This document shows, piece after piece, positions 1 to 4,993 of a stretch of DNA of 7,100 nt. Each line of letters opens with the position of its first letter. The stretch's first letter is position 1. The notes below the pieces were generated by a model. It had not been told where the DNA came from, made no database searches, and saw only the letters and a program-made list of their open reading frames with translations. Source of the DNA: Deltaproteobacteria bacterium (lineage in GTDB: Bacteria; Desulfobacterota; Desulfovibrionia; Desulfovibrionales; Desulfovibrionaceae). A program made the translations under genes and the position numbers. Location: assembly GCA_025350085.1 (NCBI GenBank), contig JANXYI010000012.1, positions 1 to 7,100 on the forward strand, written 5' to 3'.

Positions 1-14
1 CGGGGCTCCGCGCA

Positions 15-560
15 CTACTCCTTGCCGCGCCGCGAGAGCGGCGCGATGACCGGCCGCATGTGCTCCATGACCTTCTTGTGCGCGGCCTCGTACTCCGGCG
101 TGGCGAGCTCGAGCGCCTGCCCGCGCGTCACCAGATGCACGGCCCCGCTGGGGCACATCTCCGCGCAGGCCGGGGCCATGCCCACGCTGCGGCGGCCCTG
201 GCACAGGTCGCACTTGGCCACGGCGTCGTCCAGGCCGGTGCAGAAGATGCCGCCAAAGGGGCAGGCCAGGATGCAGTTCTTGGTCTCGCACCCGGCGCAG
301 AGCACGGGATTGAGGATCACGGCGCCGTCTTCGGCCTTTTGCAGGGCCCCGCGCGTGCAGCCCTTGATGCAGGCGGCGTTCTCGCAATGGCGGCAGTAGA
401 CCGGGGCCATGATGCCCCCGCTGGTGCGCGTCATGTTGATCCTCGGCTGGCCGTGGATGAAGCGGCAGGCGGCCTCACAGGACTCGCAGCCGATGCAGCG
501 GGCATAGTCGATGAACAGGATCTTTTCGCCAACGGACACGATATTCTCGTCAGGGGACAT
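15..560 (-). CDS. Four-cluster [4Fe-4S] ferredoxin-like electron-transfer subunit (DmsB/HydN/CooF/AorA type)
   Basis: This 181-residue protein should carry electrons between the flavoprotein encoded just upstream and a catalytic partner. Sixteen cysteines form four groups: Cys22/25/28/32, Cys56/59/64/68, Cys88/91/96/100 and Cys117/120/132/136. The last group has the wide CX2CX11CX3C spacing typical of the DmsB/HydN/CooF/AorA family, in which the first and last groups pair to hold clusters. Cys107 is a seventeenth, unassigned cysteine. There is no signal peptide, twin-arginine motif or membrane segment, so it is probably cytoplasmic. The ATG has a GGGAG ribosome site about five bases upstream, and only 15 bases separate it from the upstream stop, indicating one operon. 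The cluster count is clear from the sequence. The partner enzyme (aldehyde oxidoreductase, hydrogenase, CO dehydrogenase or another) cannot be decided from this protein alone. Confidence 0.93.
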   Translation of the reverse strand: MSPDENIVSVGEKILFIDYARCIGCESCEAACRFIHGQPRINMTRTSGGIMAPVYCRHCENAACIKGCTRGALQKAEDGAVILNPVLCAGCETKNCILACPFGGIFCTGLDDAVAKCDLCQGRRSVGMAPACAEMCPSGAVHLVTRGQALELATPEYEAAHKKVMEHMRPVIAPLSRRGKE

Positions 561-575
561 GATCTCTCCCAGGCC

Positions 576-1712
576 CTAGCGCAGGTCTTCCCGCTGGATG
601 GGCGGCTCCTCAAGGTACTCGAACTCGCGGTTCATGCCCCTGAGCGTGAGCCAGCGCGACAGCGACTGGGCCGCGCGCAGGCCGCTATAGACCGCCTTGC
701 CGATCTTGCTCGGGCCTGTGAGCGCGTCCCCGGCCACGAACACGCCGGTGAGCCGCGTCATCTGCAGCCAGTGGATCTCGTTCTTGCGCACGGACTCGAG
801 CCCCAGGCGCTCGGCAAAGGGCGGGGCCGCGGTCTCGCCGATGGCCGTGACCACGATGTCCGCGGGCAGCACCACCTTGGCGCAGGAGTCGGGCACGGCG
901 CATCTGCGGCCATCCTCGTCCGGCTCGCCCAAATGGCACTGGATGCACTCCAGGCCCGTGACCTGGCCGTGTTCGCCGCCAGTTCCACCAAGAATGCGCA
1001 CGGGCGTGACCAGCTCCAGCGTTTGTCCGCCCGCGGCCTCGAACTGCTCGATCTCATGGCTGCCGCAGGGGGCCTCGCGTCTGGTCCGGCGGTAGACCAG
1101 GCTCACGCGGCCCGCACCCTGCCCGAGCGCCCCGTAAGCCACGTCCATGGCCGAAAAACCCGCGCCCACGACCACCACGTTTTTGCCCGCCACAGCGATC
1201 TCGGACAGGCGGCTCTTGTCGTACTGGGCCGCGCGGATGGGAAAGAGGAAGGCCAGGCCTGTGTACACGCCGCGCAGGTCCTCGCCGGGCACGTTCAGCT
1301 TGCGCGGCTTCCAGGAGCCGGTGCAGAGCATCACCGCGTCGTGCCCGCGCACCAGCTCGTCCAGGTCGATGCAGCGCGTGGAGAGCTCGTCGCCGGTGTC
1401 GTCCACCTGCCTGCGGTCGCAGACCTTGGTGCCGGGGTGGAAGCGCACGCCGTAGTGCTCTGTCAGCGTGGCCACGCCCTCGGCGATGCGCTCGGCCGGG
1501 ATGCGCTCGGCCGGGATGCCGAAGACCATGAGCCCGCCGGGCCTCGGCAGCTTGTCGTAGACGTCCACCGAGTAGCCCAGGCAGGCCAGGAACCCGGCCG
1601 CGGCCAGGCCCGAGGGCCCGGCGCCGATGATGGCCACGCTGCGGCCGTTGGGCCGCGCCGGGCCGGGCCCGGCAAAGGCGAAGTTCATGGGCGTGGTCGA
1701 GGGCTGGGGCAT
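576..1712 (-). CDS. GltD-like FAD/NAD(P)-dependent oxidoreductase, lacking the N-terminal Fe-S domain
   Basis: This is a two-Rossmann-fold flavoprotein of the glutamate synthase small-subunit family, about 378 residues, expected to pass electrons between NAD(P)H, FAD and an iron-sulfur partner. Counting from the ATG at 1712, the FAD-binding GAGPSG lies at 30-35, GGLMVFGIP at 59-67, the VPGED linker at 141-145, the second dinucleotide fold GAGFSAMD at 183-190, and the basic YRRTRRE that suggests NADPH binding at 207-213. The C-terminal FAD contact VAGDALTGP is at 326-334. E. coli GltD is about 470 residues with an N-terminal Fe-S domain. That domain is absent here, and the next gene supplies clusters instead. 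Cysteines 256, 259, 271 and 277 sit in a segment I do not expect to be cysteine-rich. The frame opens at a GTG at 1727, but AAGGAG lies five bases before the ATG at 1712, so I chose the ATG. Substrate and direction are unknown. Confidence 0.93.
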   Translation of the reverse strand: MPQPSTTPMNFAFAGPGPARPNGRSVAIIGAGPSGLAAAGFLACLGYSVDVYDKLPRPGGLMVFGIPAERIPAERIAEGVATLTEHYGVRFHPGTKVCDRRQVDDTGDELSTRCIDLDELVRGHDAVMLCTGSWKPRKLNVPGEDLRGVYTGLAFLFPIRAAQYDKSRLSEIAVAGKNVVVVGAGFSAMDVAYGALGQGAGRVSLVYRRTRREAPCGSHEIEQFEAAGGQTLELVTPVRILGGTGGEHGQVTGLECIQCHLGEPDEDGRRCAVPDSCAKVVLPADIVVTAIGETAAPPFAERLGLESVRKNEIHWLQMTRLTGVFVAGDALTGPSKIGKAVYSGLRAAQSLSRWLTLRGMNREFEYLEEPPIQREDLR

Positions 1713-1717
1713 GGCGG

Positions 1718-1723
1718 CTCCTT
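1718..1723 (-). promoter_or_regulatory. Ribosome binding site AAGGAG that sets the flavoprotein start
   Basis: AAGGAG on the minus strand lies five bases before the ATG at 1712. The upstream in-frame GTG at 1727 precedes this site and has no comparable site of its own, so the ATG is the likely start. Confidence 0.8.
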
Positions 1724-1745
1724 GCACCTATGGACAATGCGCGTC

Positions 1746-1781
1746 AGCGGGTCTTGTCCGCCCGCGCTAGCGGGTCCTGTC
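1746..1781. repeat. Near-perfect 13-bp direct repeat spanning the NlpC/P60 stop codon, with two alternative hairpins
   Basis: The plus strand reads agcgggtcttgtc at 1746-1758 and agcgggtcctgtc at 1769-1781, one mismatch in 13. On the minus strand both copies read as Asp-(Arg/Lys)-Thr-Arg-stop in their own register, so the gap seems to hold a duplicated copy of the gene's 3' end, shifted by 23 bases. In the mRNA, GCGGG (plus 1761-1765) can pair with CCCGC at 1770-1774, enclosing the stop codon, or with CCCGC at 1747-1751, but not both. No T-run follows, so this is not a standard intrinsic terminator. I see no convincing sigma-70 promoter in the 54-base gap 1713-1766. Confidence 0.5.
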
Positions 1782-3260
1782 AGTCGTCGCGGGCGGCCAC
1801 CCGCCCGGGGCCAGCAGGGTCAGGCCGGACATGGTCTCCAGCAGCGTGCCTGCGCGCGCCACGTCCGGCAGCTCGCGGCCCGGCTCCAGGGTGGTGACGA
1901 CCGTGCGACCGAGGACCACGCGGCCCTCCGCCTTGCTTTCGTCCAGGGTCTTGAGGCCCCAGATGGCGTGCAGCATGAGCGCCCGGCCCCGGCCTTCAAC
2001 CGTGGCCTGGCCCAGATAGAGCATGATGTGCCCGGGCTTGCTGAGCAGCGTCAAGAGCGGCACCCCGCGGCTGAGCACGAGCGCCTCCTTCTCGGAGCCG
2101 GTGAGCCCCTTGAGGCTCAGGAATTCCCCGGCCCTGGCCTGCTGGCTGGAGTTGCGCGGCAGGAAGATGCCCAAGGGCGCAAAAAGGTCGAGCATCAGCG
2201 CCGAGCAGTCGCGGTTGTCCAGATATCCGCCCCAGCCGTAGGGCTGGCCCAGCATCTGGTCGGCCAGGCGGGCCAGGTTGCGCGGCGTGGCAGCCAGCGG
2301 CATGGGGACCGCGTCGGCCTTGGCGATGCGCACCACAACGGACTCGGCCAGGCCCCCTGCCCCGCGCGCCGGGGCCAGCGCCGTGTACCCGGCCTCGTCC
2401 TCGGCCAAAAGCGGCAGCACAGTGCCGATGCGGCCGAAAAAGAGGAAGGCCTCCTGCCCGTCACTCAAGGCGGTCACGGGCGTGTGTTCGCGGGTCACGG
2501 CCAGGAGCGGCAGGCTGGTCCAGCGGGCCAGGAAGGCCTCGTCCACATAGGCCAGGTCGGCCACGCGCACCCAGCCCCCGGCAAAGCGCGTCTCCACCAG
2601 GGCCCAGGCGCGGTCGGCCGAGAGGTGCGTGACAATGAGCGGTGTGCCGGCCCATACCCCGGAGTTCTGCCAGTAGTCAAAGGGGAAGCCCTCGCCGGGC
2701 CGGGTGGGCTTGAGGAAGCCGGGCCGGCTGGTGGGCAGCACACGCAAAGAGGTGTTGGCCGTGGCAATGGCCGGACGCGCCAGGGAGGGATAGGCCGCGG
2801 CCTGGGCCTGGGCCTCCATCTCGGCCCGGAAACCCGTCCCCAGGGGGCGCAGGTTCTCTCCGAAATGGCGGCCGTTGCCCAGCTTGTCCAGGCCCCAGAG
2901 CGCCGCAGCGCGGCTGTAGGTGGCATTGGCCTGGCCCCAGGGGCCGAAGTGGGCGGCCCGGAAGCGCGCGAGGAACACGGCCTGGGCCTCGGGGCTGATG
3001 AGCGGCTGGTCCAGGCTGGCCAGCGGCAGCAGCGCGGTGAGGTTCTGGGGCAGGTCGCGCAGGTCGCGCGGCTCAACTTCCGTCGGCAGGGCCACGCCCA
3101 CGGGCAGGCAGGCCTGGGCCTGGGGCCTGGGCGGCTGCGCGCACCCTCCCAGCAGGGACACCAGCAGGAACACAAACAGGACCGCGGACAGCAGGGCCGC
3201 AGGACATAAGCCCCCCCGAGTGGAGGACAACGCCCCCGGCCCCTGCTGCCGCGGCCTCAA
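1767..3260 (-). CDS. NlpC/P60-family murein peptidase lipoprotein with SH3b domains
   Basis: This is a predicted cysteine peptidase that cleaves peptidoglycan stem peptides, anchored to the envelope by a lipid. Counting 497 residues from the TTG at 3260, a hydrophobic stretch at about 21-37 leads to the lipobox LGGC with Cys40. Residues about 60-165 match the N-terminal stabilising domain (RFRAAHFGPW at 100-109). An SH3b1-type domain covers about 170-240, with GEGFPFDYWQNS at 189-200, and a second SH3b region covers about 250-315. The catalytic domain follows: PYGWGG at 340-345, nucleophile Cys352 in RDCSALM, PRNSSQQ at 368-374, His411 in KPGHIMLYLG, and His431 as probable third residue. The TTG start abuts the stop of the SYLF gene and has AAGGG seven bases upstream. 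A second TTG at 3230 is possible. No ATG is in frame before the lipobox. The codons between include a run of seven G and a TTA codon, rare in this DNA. Confidence 0.92.
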   Translation of the reverse strand: MRPRQQGPGALSSTRGGLCPAALLSAVLFVFLLVSLLGGCAQPPRPQAQACLPVGVALPTEVEPRDLRDLPQNLTALLPLASLDQPLISPEAQAVFLARFRAAHFGPWGQANATYSRAAALWGLDKLGNGRHFGENLRPLGTGFRAEMEAQAQAAAYPSLARPAIATANTSLRVLPTSRPGFLKPTRPGEGFPFDYWQNSGVWAGTPLIVTHLSADRAWALVETRFAGGWVRVADLAYVDEAFLARWTSLPLLAVTREHTPVTALSDGQEAFLFFGRIGTVLPLLAEDEAGYTALAPARGAGGLAESVVVRIAKADAVPMPLAATPRNLARLADQMLGQPYGWGGYLDNRDCSALMLDLFAPLGIFLPRNSSQQARAGEFLSLKGLTGSEKEALVLSRGVPLLTLLSKPGHIMLYLGQATVEGRGRALMLHAIWGLKTLDESKAEGRVVLGRTVVTTLEPGRELPDVARAGTLLETMSGLTLLAPGGWPPATTDRTR

Positions 3261-3968
3261 CTACTTGCCCTTGGCCGGAACCGTGAGCGCGTCCTTGAGC
3301 AGGGCCGCGCCGTTGGCTTCCACCTTGCGCTCCAGCACGATCTCCCGGGGGGTGAACTCCTTGCCGTAATAGGTCTTGTTCAGGCCCTCGCGCACGTGGA
3401 TCACCCCGCCCTCCAGCGACAGGCCCGCGAACAGGCCGCCGACATCGGCGAAATAGTAGACATCCTTGAACACATGGGTGGAGCCGACCTCGCCGGTGAT
3501 GCCCGCATTGCCCGCCGCGGCCGTGGCGTCCGCGCCCAGGGTCAGGCCGGTGTCGATGGCCGAGCGCAGCGCCTTGTCGTTCATGAACACAAGCACGATG
3601 GCCGCCTCCTGCACGCCGATCTGCAGGCCGATGCTGCCGCCGCCCAGGGTGTAGAAGGCCGGGGCGCTCCAGGAGCCGTCGGCTGCGCGTGCGAGCAGCA
3701 CGCCGTTGCCGCCCTGGCCGCCGTAGATGAACCCGGCCTTGATGACGCTCGGCAGCACGAGCACGCCCTTGGCGTTCTTCAGGTAGACCTCGATGTGCTT
3801 GAACGCCGGGTCCTGGCGCATGCCGCGCACCACCAGGGCGGCCTTGTCCACCAGGCCCTGCTCGTAGTGCGGGGTCTCCGGGCTGCCGGAGTTGTGCGCG
3901 CCGTAGCAGCCAGTCAGCAGCGCCCCGAGTGCGAAGATGGCGAGAATCGCGAGAACAGTTTTGCGCAT
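3261..3968 (-). CDS. SYLF/Ysc84-domain lipoprotein
   Basis: This is a 235-residue envelope lipoprotein. Residues 1-20 form a signal peptide with Arg2-Lys3, a hydrophobic core and the lipobox LTGC ending at Cys21. Tyr22 follows, with no aspartate at +2, so outer-membrane sorting is likely. After a short linker, most of the protein is a SYLF (Ysc84/DUF500) domain: KGVLVLPSVIKAGFIYGG begins near residue 67, GSWSAPAFYTLGGGSIGLQIG near 98, and the EAAIVLVFMND strand follows. SYLF domains bind lipids in eukaryotic proteins. Their role in bacterial lipoproteins is poorly defined, so no specific function is assigned. The ATG has AAGGAG seven bases upstream (plus 3976-3981). The stop directly precedes the TTG of the NlpC/P60 gene, so the two are probably made together at the cell envelope. 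Confidence 0.93.
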   Translation of the reverse strand: MRKTVLAILAIFALGALLTGCYGAHNSGSPETPHYEQGLVDKAALVVRGMRQDPAFKHIEVYLKNAKGVLVLPSVIKAGFIYGGQGGNGVLLARAADGSWSAPAFYTLGGGSIGLQIGVQEAAIVLVFMNDKALRSAIDTGLTLGADATAAAGNAGITGEVGSTHVFKDVYYFADVGGLFAGLSLEGGVIHVREGLNKTYYGKEFTPREIVLERKVEANGAALLKDALTVPAKGK

Positions 3969-3992
3969 GCATGGACTCCTTGTGCCTGGGGA

Positions 3993-4016
3993 GGCCGCGC
4001 CGCCATCCGGCGGGCC
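3993..4016 (-). other. GC-rich inverted repeat in the SYLF gene leader
   Basis: CCGCC (plus 4000-4004) and GGCGG (4009-4013) form a perfect five-base stem with a four-base loop, flanked by GGCC on both sides, about 25 bases before the SYLF start and upstream of its ribosome site. There is no U-run for an intrinsic terminator. The 103-base gap 3969-4071 also holds a weak promoter-like pair on the minus strand, TTGCGT and GTACCT 17 bases apart, which I do not call. In such GC-rich DNA the hairpin may be chance. Confidence 0.25.
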
Positions 4017-4071
4017 GTGTGGGGGAAAGGTACACCAGGGCCGTGCGGGAACGCAACTGGCCAGGGGCGCG

Positions 4072-4824
4072 CTAGCCGATGAGCAGCGAAAGCCGCTCCT
4101 TGATCTCCTCGTCGAAGAGCCAGGCCAGGACAGCCAACGCGAGCCCGGCGCCGAAGACGATCTCCACGGCGAGCAGGTTGGCCTCCAGGGCCGCGCCGGT
4201 GAAGGTCAGCACCGCGAGCCCGGGCAGCCGCCCGAGGGTGTTCACCAGCAGGAGCTTCCAGAGCGGGAAGCGCGTCAGGCCCGCCATGAAGCAGATGGCG
4301 TCCTTGGGCGTGCCGGGCAAAAGGAAGAGCATGAAGAAATTGCCCAGGCCGCCCCGGTGCATGGTGGCGTCGAACTTTTCCTGGATGCATGCGGGCACAA
4401 AGGGCCGCATGACCTTTTCCCCGAAGAACCGGGTCAGGAGCATGGCCGCAAGCGAGCCGATGGCATTGCCCACGACGTTGAGCATGAGCCCGCGCCAGAA
4501 GCCGAACACGAACCCGCCGACCATGCCCACCAGCTGGCCCGGAATGGGCGCCACCACCACCTGCAGGAACTGCACGCCCAGAAAGACCCACACCGCCACC
4601 GCGCCCCAGGCGTCGAACCAGGCCTTGAGCGCCATCTTGCGGCCCTCGAAGTCCTCCGAGGCCAGCCCGGCCACGAAGTCCACAAAGGCCTTGGGCAGAT
4701 GGGGCCAGGCCAGCCAGGCCGCCAGGCCGAGCACGCCCGTGACCACCAGCGCGCCAGCCAGCACGGGCAGCACGGCGCCCAGGCGGCGCAGCTTGCGTTC
4801 GAGTCGGGGAGAGAGCGGTGCCAT
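4072..4824 (-). CDS. TVP38/TMEM64 family (VTT-domain) inner-membrane protein
   Basis: This is a 250-residue polytopic membrane protein of the SNARE-associated/VTT family, related to E. coli YdjX/YdjZ and more distantly to DedA. The basic N-terminus (RLERKLRR at 7-14) precedes a membrane segment at about 17-40. Further hydrophobic segments lie at about 73-92, 97-130, 160-182, 190-208 and 216-236. VTT signatures are APIPGQLVGMVGGFVFGFWRG at 92-112, the small-residue stretch GNAIGS at 119-124, and FLLPGTPKDAICFMAGLTR from 167, followed by LGRLPG at 197-202. Members are thought to act in lipid or small-molecule movement across membranes, but the substrate is not known. The ATG at 4824 is the first credible start. 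The frame stays open upstream to 5184, but only across the intergenic region and dnaE, with cysteine-rich non-family sequence. The ribosome site is weak (GGA only). It lies 103 bases upstream of the SYLF gene and could be co-transcribed with it. Confidence 0.9.
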   Translation of the reverse strand: MAPLSPRLERKLRRLGAVLPVLAGALVVTGVLGLAAWLAWPHLPKAFVDFVAGLASEDFEGRKMALKAWFDAWGAVAVWVFLGVQFLQVVVAPIPGQLVGMVGGFVFGFWRGLMLNVVGNAIGSLAAMLLTRFFGEKVMRPFVPACIQEKFDATMHRGGLGNFFMLFLLPGTPKDAICFMAGLTRFPLWKLLLVNTLGRLPGLAVLTFTGAALEANLLAVEIVFGAGLALAVLAWLFDEEIKERLSLLIG

Positions 4825-4835
4825 AGTGTCCGTCG

Positions 4836-4864
4836 AGTATGCCGCGCAACGCCAGCAATGGCAA
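4836..4864 (-). promoter_or_regulatory. Candidate sigma-70 promoter for the TVP38/TMEM64 gene
   Basis: On the minus strand TTGCCA (plus 4859-4864, 5/6 to consensus) is separated by 17 bases from CATACT (plus 4836-4841, 4/6). The -10 box ends only 11 bases before the ATG at 4824, so transcription would begin near 4829 and leave a leader of about five bases. The weak ribosome site fits a leaderless or near-leaderless message. A small inverted repeat, GGCAA-GGG-TTGCC at 4860-4872, overlaps the -35 box and could be an operator. This rests on sequence match only. Confidence 0.45.
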
Positions 4865-4878
4865 GGGTTGCCGGAATG

Positions 4879-4906
4879 TTCACAGCACAGCATGCTGGAA
4901 TATCGT
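4879..4906 (+). promoter_or_regulatory. Possible upstream (second) dnaE promoter
   Basis: TTCACA at 4879-4884 (5/6) and TATCGT at 4901-4906 (4/6) are 16 bases apart. A perfect ten-base palindrome, CAGCATGCTG at 4888-4897, lies between the two boxes, where a repressor could act. Transcription would begin near 4913, in an A/T-rich patch (4899-4915) that stands out in this GC-rich DNA. This is an alternative or addition to the promoter at 4930-4958. Confidence 0.3.
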
Positions 4907-4912
4907 AACTTT

Positions 4913-4980
4913 TTTGCGCGAATCCGCCGTTTCCAAGCCTGCGGACTTGGGCTATACAGGAATCCGCCACCACGCGCAAA
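4913..4980. repeat. Inverted and direct repeats bracketing the proximal dnaE promoter
   Basis: TTTGCGCG at 4913-4920 is the exact reverse complement of CGCGCAAA at 4973-4980. In addition GAATCCGCC occurs at 4920-4928 and again at 4960-4968, a nine-base direct repeat exactly 40 bases apart, close to four helical turns. The first copies lie just upstream of the -35 box. The second copies cover the expected transcription start and the bases before the ribosome site. The arrangement could be operator half-sites, but no known regulator motif is recognised. Confidence 0.4.
4930..4958 (+). promoter_or_regulatory. Candidate proximal sigma-70 promoter for dnaE
   Basis: TTTCCA at 4930-4935 (4/6) and TATACA at 4953-4958 (4/6) are separated by the ideal 17 bases. 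Transcription would start near 4965, giving a leader of about 29 bases that contains the GGGGA ribosome site. An A/T-rich patch at 4899-4915 lies upstream. Confidence 0.45.
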
Positions 4981-4985
4981 GGGGA
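4981..4985 (+). promoter_or_regulatory. Ribosome binding site GGGGA that sets the dnaE start
   Basis: GGGGA ends eight bases before the ATG at 4994. A second in-frame ATG at 4985 overlaps the end of this site, too close to use it, so 4994 is preferred. That also places the PHP motif at residues 6-18, where the family has it. Confidence 0.7.
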
Positions 4986-4993
4986 TGCCAACC

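Noticed and set aside
1747..1774. Intrinsic terminator after the NlpC/P60 gene
   Set aside because: Five-base GC stems can form, but no U-run follows on the transcribed strand.
2801..2816. GGCCTG-rich short repeats here and near 3110-3140
   Set aside because: They encode Ala/Gln/Pro-rich linker residues within one gene and are explained by biased composition. A nine-base tandem CAGGTCGCG at 3051-3068 (Arg-Asp-Leu twice) is of the same kind.
3205..3207. ATG after the seven-G run as start of the NlpC/P60 gene
   Set aside because: It is out of frame with the signal peptide and lipobox and would give a different, unrecognisable protein.
60..3209. A stop-free plus-strand frame of 1,049 codons antisense to three genes
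   Set aside because: The three minus-strand genes share one reading register, and this frame is their codon-aligned reverse complement. It would stop only where the genes use TTA, CTA or TCA, which GC-rich genes avoid, and it ends exactly at the TTA in the NlpC/P60 signal peptide. Its translation is low-complexity Ala/Gly/His/Arg-rich with no domain.
4859..4872. Sigma-54-like TGGCA/TTGCC element
   Set aside because: The GG and GC dinucleotides are 8 bases apart. The -24/-12 promoter needs 10, so it is better read as a short inverted repeat.
3937..4908. Long plus-strand open frame across the TVP38/TMEM64 gene
   Set aside because: It lies opposite a clear membrane-protein gene and is rich in His, Glu and Gln with no recognisable domain or credible start. 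It is a composition shadow.
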